A DNA stretch of 58,952 nucleotides from RGIG1681 sp045596905 (GTDB taxonomy: Bacteria > Bacillota > Clostridia > Christensenellales > UBA1242). Both the position numbers and the translations under genes were made by a program. The notes below the pieces were generated by a model, which made no database searches, had not been told where the DNA came from, and was given only the letters and a program-made list of their open reading frames with translations. The DNA lies in contig JAZODG010000037.1 in NCBI GenBank assembly GCA_045596905.1, positions 1 to 58,952 of the forward strand, in the 5' to 3' direction. Of the stretch, positions 31,685-39,788 are shown in pieces (positions within the stretch are counted from its first letter, which is position 1; each line of letters begins with the position of its first letter).

Positions 31685-33109
31685 TTATTTATTTTTAATA
31701 TATTCATCAATAGCTTGACCAGCAACCTTGCCTGCACCCATTGCTGAAATAACTGTTGCAGCGCCTGTTACAGCGTCACCACCAGCATAAACACCATCAA
31801 GTGAAGTTTTGTTTGTTGTTTCTTCAACAATAATACCACCCCACTTGTTAATCTCAAGACCAACTGTTGTTGATTTGATGAGTGGATTTGGAGATGTTCC
31901 AATGCTCATAATAACAGCGTCAACATCTAAAACAAATTCACTATTAGGAACTTCAACCGGTCTTCTACGGCCACTTTCATCTGGTTCGCTCAATTCCATT
32001 CTAATGCATTTCATTGCCTTTACAAAGCCGTTTTTAGGGTCTCTTCTATCATCTGGATTATTGTATCCCAAAATCTCAACTGGGTTGTTAAGAAGCATAA
32101 ATTCAATGCCTTCTTCAATTGCATGTTCAACTTCTTCTTTTCTTGCTGGAAGTTCTTCCATGCTTCTTCTATAAACAATATAAACCTTTTCTGCACCAAG
32201 TCTAAGAGCTGTTCTGGCAGCGTCCATAGCAACGTTTCCACCACCAACAACTGCAACCTTTCCACCTTTCATAACAGGTGTGAATGAATCATCTTTATAT
32301 GCACCCATAAGGTTGTTTCTTGTTAAAAATTCGTTTGCTGAATAAACACCGTTAAGTGATTCACCAGGGATTCCCATAAATCTTGGAAGACCTGCACCTG
32401 AGCCGATGAACACAGCTTCATAGCCTTCTTTGAAGAGTTCTTCAATTGTTAAAGTTTTTCCGATAACAACGTTTGTTTGGAACTCAACATTCATTGATTT
32501 GAGTTTATCAACTTCTTTTTGAACAATCTTCTTTGGAAGTCTAAACTCAGGAATACCATAAACCAAAACACCACCAGTTTTGTGAAGTGCTTCAAACACA
32601 GTAACGGCATAACCTTTTCTTGCAAGTTCACCTGCACAAGTGAGTCCTGAAGGACCAGAACCAACGATAGCAACTCTGTGACCGTTTGGTTTTTCACAAA
32701 CTTCTTTTGCGTCGCTGTGAGCATTGTGCCAGTCAGCAACAAATCTTTCAAGTCTGCCAATACCAACAGGTTCACCCTTTATTCCCCTAACACATTTTGA
32801 TTCGCATTGTGATTCTTGTGGACAAACTCTTCCACAAACTGCAGGCAAGCTTGAAGACTCTGCAATAATTTGATAAGCTCCTTCAAAGTCGCCTTCTTTT
32901 ATTTTTGCAATAAATTCAGGAATGTGAATCTTTACTGGGCAACCACCAACACATGGCATGGTTTTGCAGTTTAAACATCTTTTTGCTTCATCAATTGCAA
33001 CTTCTTCACTATAGCCAAGAGCAACTTCTTCAAAGTTGTGTGCGCGTACCTTTGGGTCTTGCATTGGCATTTCATTTTTGTTTGGTTTCATATTTGGTAA
33101 TTCTGCCAT
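31685..33109 (-). CDS. nfnB: NfnB: large subunit of NADH-dependent ferredoxin:NADP+ oxidoreductase (GltA-like)
   Basis: A 474-aa flavoprotein of the GltD/NfnB family. The N-terminus binds [4Fe-4S] clusters: CLNCKTMPC..GCP (Cys45, 48, 53, 57) and CGRVCPQESQCESKC near 92-106. The first FAD site is VAIVGSGPSGLTCAGELARKGY near 147-168; the NAD(P)H site is VAVVGGGNVAMDAARTALRLG near 287. GGVYAGGDAVTGAATV-like sequence near the end completes FAD binding. It directly follows nfnA (stop then ATG, with GGAGG upstream), which identifies it as NfnB and not the glutamate synthase small subunit. The NfnAB complex couples NADH and reduced ferredoxin to NADPH formation by electron bifurcation in anaerobes. 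Confidence 0.9.
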   Translation of the reverse strand: MAELPNMKPNKNEMPMQDPKVRAHNFEEVALGYSEEVAIDEAKRCLNCKTMPCVGGCPVKIHIPEFIAKIKEGDFEGAYQIIAESSSLPAVCGRVCPQESQCESKCVRGIKGEPVGIGRLERFVADWHNAHSDAKEVCEKPNGHRVAIVGSGPSGLTCAGELARKGYAVTVFEALHKTGGVLVYGIPEFRLPKKIVQKEVDKLKSMNVEFQTNVVIGKTLTIEELFKEGYEAVFIGSGAGLPRFMGIPGESLNGVYSANEFLTRNNLMGAYKDDSFTPVMKGGKVAVVGGGNVAMDAARTALRLGAEKVYIVYRRSMEELPARKEEVEHAIEEGIEFMLLNNPVEILGYNNPDDRRDPKNGFVKAMKCIRMELSEPDESGRRRPVEVPNSEFVLDVDAVIMSIGTSPNPLIKSTTVGLEINKWGGIIVEETTNKTSLDGVYAGGDAVTGAATVISAMGAGKVAGQAIDEYIKNK

Positions 33110-33952
33110 TTATTTAACCTCCTTGTTCAAAAGATTGCAAGTTTCATCATATGCGTGTTTTTCAAAATCTGCATACATTCTGTTTCTAGCCATAAGTTCA
33201 TCAAAATCAACCTTATAACCATCAAAGTCAGGACCATCAACACAAGCAAATTTCATTTTGCCGTCAACGGTAAGTCTGCAACCACCACACATACCAGTTC
33301 CATCAATCATGATAGGGTTCATTGAAACAACGCATGGAACATTATATTTCTTTGCTGTTTCGCAAACAAACTTCATCATGATGATTGGTCCGATAGCAAT
33401 GATTTTATCAAACTTCTTTCCAGCTGCAAGCATTCTTTCAAGTGGAACACAAACGTTGCCTTGTTCGCCATGGCTTCCGTCATCTGTCATGCAATAAAAC
33501 TCATTTGAAGCTTTATTGAACTCATCTTCCAAAATAACAAGGTCTTTGTTTCTAAAACCAATAATGCTTGTTACATTCGCTTTCATTTCAGCAAGCTTTG
33601 CAGCAACAGGATATGCAATCGCACAGCCAACACCACCACCAACAATACAAACATTTTCAAGGCCGTCAAGTTCTGTTTCGTTTCCAAGTGGACCAACAAA
33701 ATCAGGGATTGTGTCACCAACTTCTTTCACGCTCAAAAGTTTTGTTGTTGCACCAACGATTTGGAAAATAATCTTAACAGTTCCTTTTTTTCTGTCGTAT
33801 CCTGCAACAGTAAGTGGGATTCTTTCACCGTCTTCGTCAACACGAAGAATAATGAACTGGCCTGGCTCTGCTTTTTTTGCTACAAGTGGAGCTAAGATAT
33901 CCATTTCACAAACTGTTGGGTTTAAAAATCTTTTTGTTTTAATTTCAAACAT
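33110..33952 (-). CDS. nfnA: NfnA: small subunit of NADH-dependent ferredoxin:NADP+ oxidoreductase
   Basis: A 280-aa ferredoxin-NADP reductase-like subunit with FAD and NAD sites. FIILRVDEDGERIPLTVAGYD near 33-53 is the FAD motif. NVCIVGGGVGCAIAYPVA near 101 starts the NAD domain. TGMCGGCRLTVDGKMKFACVDGP near 218-240 holds the Cys ligands of the [2Fe-2S] cluster, as in dihydroorotate dehydrogenase electron-transfer subunits. Here a PyrK role is unlikely because the partner is NfnB. A TATAAT box on the minus strand at 34000-33995 is the likely -10, with a weak -35. First gene of a two-gene operon. Confidence 0.88.
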   Translation of the reverse strand: MFEIKTKRFLNPTVCEMDILAPLVAKKAEPGQFIILRVDEDGERIPLTVAGYDRKKGTVKIIFQIVGATTKLLSVKEVGDTIPDFVGPLGNETELDGLENVCIVGGGVGCAIAYPVAAKLAEMKANVTSIIGFRNKDLVILEDEFNKASNEFYCMTDDGSHGEQGNVCVPLERMLAAGKKFDKIIAIGPIIMMKFVCETAKKYNVPCVVSMNPIMIDGTGMCGGCRLTVDGKMKFACVDGPDFDGYKVDFDELMARNRMYADFEKHAYDETCNLLNKEVK

Positions 33953-34027
33953 AATTTCTCTCCCAATTTCTTAATATCTTTTTAAGACAATTTTATTATA
34001 CTCTATTTATTCACCAATCTCCAAATA

Positions 34028-35224
34028 TTATTCGGTGGCATAATTGTCAAAATATCCAGTAATAAGCACTACAGGGGTTCCTTTGTCACCACTTCCTGAA
34101 GTAAGGTCTGAAAGTGAGCCTAAAAGGTCAGTGTATCTTCTTGGAGTTGTTCCTAGAGTTGCGTTTGTTCCTTTGAGATTATCAGCTTTGTTTTTAATCT
34201 GTTCTTTCATCGCATTTGAAAGTTCTTCTCCTTTTAATGAAGAAAGGTCGTTATCTGCAATGTATTTAAGTTTAAGTTCATTTGGAGTGCCTTCAAGCCC
34301 ACTGGTGTATGCTGGGCTAACAACTGGATCAGCAAGTTCCCAAATACCAGCAACTGGGTCTTTGAATGCGCCGTCACCATAAACCATAACTTCAATATGC
34401 TTTCCTGTTTTTTCAAGGAGCGCCTTTTGAACAGCTGAAACAATTTTATCTCCGTGTTCTGGGAAGAGTTTAACAGTTTCTTCAGTTGCTTTATTTGAAC
34501 CTAGCAAACCATATTTTGAGTTATAACCACTTCCATCAACACTCTCTCTAAGAATTTCATCTGTTTTATAAACAATCTGTGCACCTGCGTCTTGCAAAAT
34601 CTTTTTTGTTCTTTCACGTTTGTGAATATTTGCAACAATAACATTCTTTGTATAATCAAGAATAGCAGTTGCTTTATTTGCAAATATAAGTTCAGCTTCT
34701 GCACCTTCATTTTCAATAATTTCTCTAAAATATTTCACATAGTTAACACCAGTGAAAATATGCAGTTCTTTTCCAAAATATTTATTATATTCTTCTTCTG
34801 ATAACACGTCGTCCCAAGGATTAATGTTATATTTATAAAGAAGTTCTTCATCAAAAAGGTCATTTCCAACTTCATCTTCTGGATATGCCATCAAAATGGT
34901 AACCTTTTTTGCCCCCTTTGCAATACCCTTCAAGATAAGTGAAAACCTATTTCTTGAAACCGGTGTTGGAAATACAATACCAATATGCTTCTTTCCACCA
35001 AATTTATTTTCAACATCTTTTCCAATTTGTGCCACTGATGCATAGTTCTTTTGAGCAATACCCACAACAGCTTCTGTTATCGCAACAATATCTCTGTCTC
35101 TAAGTTCAACATTCCTTTGCTCTGCAGCCTTCAAAACTGAATCAACAACAATGCTAGCCAAATCATCTCCTGCCTTAATAACTGGAGTTCTAACTCCATA
35201 AACGCAAGTTCCGTAATTTCTCAT
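34028..35224 (-). CDS. CofE-like (F420-0:glutamate ligase family) protein of unknown role
   Basis: A 398-aa protein whose first half resembles F420-0:gamma-glutamyl ligase: YGVRTPVIKAGDDLASIVVDSV, RDRDIVAITEAVVGIAQ and later GTNATLGTTPRRYTDLLGSLSD. It is longer than archaeal CofE (about 250 aa) and the middle is unlike it. No other F420 gene is in the window and Clostridia-like bacteria usually lack F420, so glutamate ligation to a different acceptor is more likely. The ATG at 35224 is chosen for the AGGGGGG site 8 bases upstream; 22 earlier in-frame codons have no site. It is monocistronic, between the nfn operon and the ABC transporter. Confidence 0.65.
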   Translation of the reverse strand: MRNYGTCVYGVRTPVIKAGDDLASIVVDSVLKAAEQRNVELRDRDIVAITEAVVGIAQKNYASVAQIGKDVENKFGGKKHIGIVFPTPVSRNRFSLILKGIAKGAKKVTILMAYPEDEVGNDLFDEELLYKYNINPWDDVLSEEEYNKYFGKELHIFTGVNYVKYFREIIENEGAEAELIFANKATAILDYTKNVIVANIHKRERTKKILQDAGAQIVYKTDEILRESVDGSGYNSKYGLLGSNKATEETVKLFPEHGDKIVSAVQKALLEKTGKHIEVMVYGDGAFKDPVAGIWELADPVVSPAYTSGLEGTPNELKLKYIADNDLSSLKGEELSNAMKEQIKNKADNLKGTNATLGTTPRRYTDLLGSLSDLTSGSGDKGTPVVLITGYFDNYATE

Positions 35225-35308
35225 AAATAACCCCCCTTTTTGAAAAATACATATAAATTTTATAACTTTTAATAAATTGTCGTCAAACAATTAAAAGCCA
35301 AAACAAAA

Positions 35309-35341
35309 AATCACCCAAATTTTGAGTGATTTTTTATTATT
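35309..35341 (-). terminator. Terminator after the ABC transporter
   Basis: Stem aaaaatcac / gtgattttt with inner CAAAATTTG-like pairing and T-runs. Confidence 0.75.
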
Positions 35342-35342
35342 G

Positions 35343-38192
35343 TTATCTATTGTTGATAGCATCAATTGGTCTCTTCTTAGAAATCTTAGAAGTTGGAATA
35401 AAGCTTCCAAGGAATGCTGAAAGAACTGAAACTCCAGCAATAAGAATCAATTGTCTAATACCAACGTTCAAAAGAACAACGTCAACAGGCATTGCTTCAA
35501 GAACAATTCCATTGAGAACTCCACAAACAACAAATGTTGCAATAGTTGAAAGCACAAAGTTGATTGTAGCAATAATCAAGCTTTCATTGAAGAAGATTCC
35601 AAATACGTCACTTCCCCTTGCACCAAGTGCACGAAGCACACCAATTTCTCTCTTTTTGTATGAAATTGAAGTTGAAATAAAGTTCATGAGCATAAGTGAT
35701 GCAAACACTGCAAATCCAAGAGCTACCCAAACAAATATACTTGTCATCATAAGAAGAATTTCTTCAAGCATGTCAAGCATTGGTGTTGAAGAGTTTTGAA
35801 TTGAATATTTAACACCTGCATCATTGAAAAGTTCAAGTCTTTCAACAAAAGCCTTGTCAAGTGACTCATCTCCTGTAAGCGCTGAAACAGCAAATGGACA
35901 ACCAGCAAACAATGGCTTAAGTTCTTCAGCAAGAGCTTCTGAAACATACATGTTGTATTCACAGATACCAACAACCTTAAATTCTCTGATAACTTCTTTG
36001 CCTTGATAGTCTGCAGTAAGTTTAACAGTTAAACCAGCATCAAGAGCTGCTTGATAATCAGCAATTTCTCCATCAACCATCCATTCTTGAATAATGATTT
36101 CGTCTTTTCCAAGGTTGAAGATATCAGCACCAGTCTTCACTGCATGGAACTCTTTGTCTTCATAGAACATTTCTTTTGTGTATGCAACAAAACCTTCTGC
36201 ATCTGGATTTGGAACAGTTTCGTTTTCAACAGGATCCCATTTTGTCCAACCTTCATATTGATAATAATATTGCATTGCTGCTTCTTCAAAGTCTTCTACA
36301 TCAAGGAAGTTTCTAAATGAACCACTTGAGAATGATGGAGTGTTTTCAACGCCGTCCATCTTCAAATAATAATAAATGTCTGTATAAGAGTTTTCAAGAA
36401 TTGCTTTATATCTTCCTTCAGTTGTATAAATAAGTCTTGTCCAGCCATACTTTAAAACATTGTCAATGCTAATCATCTTGTCTTCAAGTTTCAAGATTTC
36501 TTCATCTGTCATGTTCTTATATTGATCAATGTTTGTTTTATCATTAACAACACCAACAATCTTTACATCTGAAGTATAAGCTGTGTCATAAACATTAATG
36601 CTTGAGATTGAAGCCATAAGTGGAGTTGCTCCATCTGGATCATAGTTAGCCATAAAATCAGCATTAATTTTCTTTGTAGGATCAGTTTCAGATTCGGTTC
36701 TCTTTACCATTGTATCCCAAAGGTGTTGAGAAATTGCAACTTCATTTTCTGCAACAGGAAGTCGTCCTTTTAGTTCAAAACCAAGTTTTTTAAGTTCATT
36801 AAATTCTGCTTCGGTTACATGAACGCTTCCAGCAACTGAAATATCCCAAAGTGGGTTATTGTTTCTTGCAAATGAGATTCCACTAATTGTGATATCACCA
36901 TCTGAAGAACCCCATTCTGAACCAGCAACGCCTTTTATAATGTGGCTTGGAAATTCTTTTTGAAGAGCCGCAACTTCACCAGCTGGTATAGCTTGGTCTC
37001 TTAAATATGTTCCACCGTCAACATATTTTCTCATTGCAATATTTGTTTCATTTTGCATTGTCATTGCTTGATAAACTGAGCTTGCTCTGTTCCATTGTCC
37101 AAGAGCATCAACAATACCAAACACTGTGAATGCAAAGAATGAAAGAATAATTGTGAAGATAAGTTTTCCCACTTTGTTTTTAAGTGCACTAGCACCCATT
37201 TTAAATGAGTCACTAAACTTAAGTCTTGACTTAATAAGTTTCAAGCTATTTGGATTATACTTTTTAACTTCAACATCTTCTGGCGCAGTATCAACAAATT
37301 TTTCTTTGTTGCCTTCGTCGTTAATTTTTGCACCTTCCTTAAGCTTTTCATTTGCTGCAGGGTCAAGTGAAATAAATGTGTCACCTTTTTCGGTGTTTGC
37401 ATTAATAATTTTTGCAATAGCCTTCATTTCATTATCAGAAACTTGTTTGCCTTTCTTGATATAAAGAACGCTATTATCAATAATCTTAATACCGTCTGAA
37501 GCTTCTTGTGCTTCAACTTCTTTTTTTGTTACGTCTGACAAAATCTTTCCGTCTTTAAGTTCAATGATTCTGTCACCATAGATTTCAGCAAATTCACGGT
37601 CGTGTGAAACAACGATAACAAGCTTTGTTTTTGAAAGCTCTTTAAGAGTATCCATAACTTGTTTACCGGTGTTACTATCAAGCGCACCTGTTGGTTCGTC
37701 GGCCATGATGATTTCTGGATTTTTAATAAGAGCACGCGCAATTGCAACTCTTTGTTTTTGACCACCAGAAAGTTCATTTGGCTTACGCTTTGCGTATTGA
37801 TCCATTTCAACTTGACGAAGGAGTCTCATAACTTCTTCATTGTCAGCCTTTTTGCCTTGAAGTTCAAGAGCTAAGGCAAGGTTTTTGGCAACCGAAAAGT
37901 TTTCCAAAATGTTATATTCTTGGAAAATGAAACCAATAAATGTGTTTCTATAGCTATCAAAGTCTGCTTGAGAGAAATCTTTTGATGATTTGCCTTTAAT
38001 GATAATTTCACCACTATCAAACTTATCAAGTCCACCAATACTGTTTAAAAGTGTTGACTTACCACTACCAGACTTACCAAGCAAAAACACAAAACCTGTT
38101 TCAGGAAAGTCAATTGAAACATTGTTAAGTGCAGTAACACTTTCAGCTTTCTTTGACTTATAGATTTTTACTAAATTTTTAACTTGTAGCAT
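35343..38192 (-). CDS. ABC transporter with fused ATPase and FtsX-like permease (MacB/BceAB-like)
   Basis: A 949-aa single chain. Residues 1-225 are an ABC ATPase of the LolD/MacB class: Walker A LGKSGSGKSTL near 35, signature LSGGQKQRVAIARAL near 140, Walker B IIMADEPTGALD near 160. A charged linker reaches to about 335. One membrane helix (about 345-365) is followed by a large external domain of about 400 residues. Three C-terminal helices of the FtsX permease end with ALGARGSDVFGIFFNESLI and a family-type tail KISKKRPIDAINNR. The fusion of ATPase and one permease means it likely dimerises. Probable role is export or sensing of peptides or lipoproteins. AAGGAG precedes the ATG; an inverted repeat lies in its leader. 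Confidence 0.87.
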   Translation of the reverse strand: MLQVKNLVKIYKSKKAESVTALNNVSIDFPETGFVFLLGKSGSGKSTLLNSIGGLDKFDSGEIIIKGKSSKDFSQADFDSYRNTFIGFIFQEYNILENFSVAKNLALALELQGKKADNEEVMRLLRQVEMDQYAKRKPNELSGGQKQRVAIARALIKNPEIIMADEPTGALDSNTGKQVMDTLKELSKTKLVIVVSHDREFAEIYGDRIIELKDGKILSDVTKKEVEAQEASDGIKIIDNSVLYIKKGKQVSDNEMKAIAKIINANTEKGDTFISLDPAANEKLKEGAKINDEGNKEKFVDTAPEDVEVKKYNPNSLKLIKSRLKFSDSFKMGASALKNKVGKLIFTIILSFFAFTVFGIVDALGQWNRASSVYQAMTMQNETNIAMRKYVDGGTYLRDQAIPAGEVAALQKEFPSHIIKGVAGSEWGSSDGDITISGISFARNNNPLWDISVAGSVHVTEAEFNELKKLGFELKGRLPVAENEVAISQHLWDTMVKRTESETDPTKKINADFMANYDPDGATPLMASISSINVYDTAYTSDVKIVGVVNDKTNIDQYKNMTDEEILKLEDKMISIDNVLKYGWTRLIYTTEGRYKAILENSYTDIYYYLKMDGVENTPSFSSGSFRNFLDVEDFEEAAMQYYYQYEGWTKWDPVENETVPNPDAEGFVAYTKEMFYEDKEFHAVKTGADIFNLGKDEIIIQEWMVDGEIADYQAALDAGLTVKLTADYQGKEVIREFKVVGICEYNMYVSEALAEELKPLFAGCPFAVSALTGDESLDKAFVERLELFNDAGVKYSIQNSSTPMLDMLEEILLMMTSIFVWVALGFAVFASLMLMNFISTSISYKKREIGVLRALGARGSDVFGIFFNESLIIATINFVLSTIATFVVCGVLNGIVLEAMPVDVVLLNVGIRQLILIAGVSVLSAFLGSFIPTSKISKKRPIDAINNR

Positions 38193-38216
38193 ATTTTTCT
38201 CCTTTTATTATTTTTC

Positions 38217-38237
38217 GCAAGGTGAAACAAACCTTGC
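38217..38237. promoter_or_regulatory. Inverted repeat in the ABC transporter leader
   Basis: GCAAGGT, 7 bases, ACCTTGC: perfect 7-bp arms, 25 bases upstream of the ABC gene ATG. It could be an operator or an RNA hairpin. A candidate promoter (TTGATT-16-TAAACT on the minus strand) lies further upstream. Confidence 0.5.
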
Positions 38238-38326
38238 ATTTTGTCACCATTTCTAGTTTAACAAAATTTATGCTCAAATCAAACCAATTTGAACTAATAA
38301 AGCTATTTTCTGCTATTTTTCTACAA

Positions 38327-38357
38327 GAAAAAACCCTTGAATGATATTCAAGGGTTT
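38327..38357 (-). terminator. Terminator of tRNA-Thr
   Basis: On the minus strand, stem aaacccttgaat / attcaagggttt with loop atc and a T-run, just after the tRNA CCA end. Confidence 0.88.
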
Positions 38358-38360
38358 ATC

Positions 38361-38435
38361 TGGAGCTACTGGCGGGGATCGAACCCGCGACCACCACCTT
38401 ACCAAGGTGGTGCTCTACCACTGAGCCACAGTAGC
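38361..38435 (-). tRNA. trnT: tRNA-Thr(GGT)
   Basis: A complete 75-nt cloverleaf with encoded CCA. Acceptor GCTACTG/CAGTAGC with discriminator T, D-arm GCTCAGTGGTAGAGC, anticodon stem CCACC/GGTGG with loop TTGGTAA (anticodon GGT), and T-arm GCGGG TTCGATC CCCGC. Confidence 0.95.
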
Positions 38436-38459
38436 AAATCTATTAAATTTAACTCCTAA

Positions 38460-38488
38460 ATTATATAAACAATTTGTTTATTTGTCAA
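38460..38488 (-). promoter_or_regulatory. Consensus promoter of tRNA-Thr
   Basis: On the minus strand TTGACA (38488-38483), 17 bases, TATAAT (38465-38460). Confidence 0.85.
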
Positions 38489-38592
38489 GAACATTATATA
38501 TTTTAACCCACACAAATTATCGCAAGTGTCTACAATCTCCCATAATTTCCGACACTTTATGCATTATAAACAACAATACAAACGAAAAACAA

Positions 38593-38621
38593 TTGCTTTT
38601 TTTTTAATATACATTTATAAT
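38593..38621 (+). promoter_or_regulatory. Promoter of the GT4 gene, near-leaderless
   Basis: TTGCTT (38593-38598), 17 bases, TATAAT (38616-38621). The ATG at 38632 is 10 bases beyond the -10 box, leaving a leader of about 4 bases. Confidence 0.65.
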
Positions 38622-38631
38622 TTAAGAGTCT

Positions 38632-39756
38632 ATGAGTAAATTTAAAGGTAAGAAAGTTTTGATTTTATCAACAACTGACAATATGATTTGGCAGTTTTTG
38701 ATTCCACATATTAAATATATGGAAAAAAACGGAGCAATCGTTGAATGTGCCTGCGCAAAGACAGGCTTCTGGTTTGATGAACTTGCAAACGAAGGTTTTG
38801 TTATGCACAAAATCCCAATTAGCAGAAACCCTTTAAGTTTCAAAAACCTTAAATCTTTAAAATTACTCAAACAACTACAAAAAGAAAAACAATACGATAT
38901 TATTTATTGTCAACAACCAAACAGTGGCATTCTTGGCAGAACCTTAGCTCACAAGTTTAAGTTACCTTGTATTTATGTTGCTCATGGATTTCACTTTTTA
39001 AAAGGCAACAATCCTTTCAAAAACCTATTGTTTAAATCTATTGAAAAATGTTTTGCTAGAAAAACAACTGCCCTTATCACTATTAACGAAGAAGATTATA
39101 CAGCAAGCAAAGACTGGAAAGCAAAACATGTTTATAAAATAAATGGTATCGGCATTGATATTTCAAAATACCAGCCAAACGAAAAGCTTGACAAAGATGA
39201 ATTTAAAAAATCTCTTGGTTTTGAAAAAGACGACTTTATCGTTACTTCAATTGGTGAACTTAATAAAAATAAAAACACCTACCAAATTTTGGATGTTATC
39301 AAAAACATTGATAATGAAAAAATCAAATACTTGATTGTTGGTCAAGGACCACTTGAAAAACAAATGCAAGCCTTTATCAAGAAACACAATCTTGAAAACA
39401 GAATCAAACTTGTTGGGTTTAGAAGAGATGTTCAAGATATTTTAACCGTTAGTGATGTTTATATTATGCCATCACACAGAGAAGGTTTAAGCCGTTCTAT
39501 GATGGAAGCCATGAGTTTTGGACTCCCTGTTATCGCATCAAGCATTCGTGGAAACACCGAACTTGTTGGAAACAATGAAGGAGGTATTCTTTGTCCAAAA
39601 TGCGATAAAGAAGCTTATAAACAAGCAATTTTGAAAATATATGAATCAAAGGACTTACAAAAACAATTTAAAGAAAGAAATGTTGAATTCATTAAAAAAT
39701 ATGACATTAAAATTGTTGTAAAACAACTTGAAGAAATATATAACGAAGCATTATAA
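38632..39756 (+). CDS. Glycosyltransferase family 4 (capsule/exopolysaccharide type)
   Basis: A 374-aa GT-B transferase. KKVLILSTTDNMIWQFLIPHIKYMEKNG starts the acceptor domain. YCQQPNSGILGRTLA and YVAHGFHFLKGNNP resemble EpsF/EpsD-like exopolysaccharide transferases. The donor domain holds VTSIGELNKNKNTYQIL near 205 and the EX7E motif EGLSRSMME in PSHREGLSRSMMEAMSFGLPVI. It stands alone, not in a capsule operon. There is no clear ribosome site; AAGAG lies only 3 bases from the ATG, and the promoter is immediately upstream, so translation may be leaderless. Donor and acceptor are unknown. Confidence 0.84.
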   Translation: MSKFKGKKVLILSTTDNMIWQFLIPHIKYMEKNGAIVECACAKTGFWFDELANEGFVMHKIPISRNPLSFKNLKSLKLLKQLQKEKQYDIIYCQQPNSGILGRTLAHKFKLPCIYVAHGFHFLKGNNPFKNLLFKSIEKCFARKTTALITINEEDYTASKDWKAKHVYKINGIGIDISKYQPNEKLDKDEFKKSLGFEKDDFIVTSIGELNKNKNTYQILDVIKNIDNEKIKYLIVGQGPLEKQMQAFIKKHNLENRIKLVGFRRDVQDILTVSDVYIMPSHREGLSRSMMEAMSFGLPVIASSIRGNTELVGNNEGGILCPKCDKEAYKQAILKIYESKDLQKQFKERNVEFIKKYDIKIVVKQLEEIYNEAL

Positions 39757-39788
39757 AAAGACTCAATCGTGATGATTGAGCCTTTTTT
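39755..39788. terminator. Bidirectional terminator
   Basis: Stem aaaag-ctcaatc / gattgag-ctttt with one mismatch, between the GT4 gene and the leftward surface protein gene. Confidence 0.8.

Noticed and set aside
33516..33974. A 152-codon frame opposite nfnA
   Set aside because: It is antisense to a clear flavoprotein gene, has low-complexity Ser/Pro composition and no ribosome site.
35326..35799. A 157-codon frame opposite the ABC permease
   Set aside because: Antisense shadow of the FtsX-like region; no start signals.
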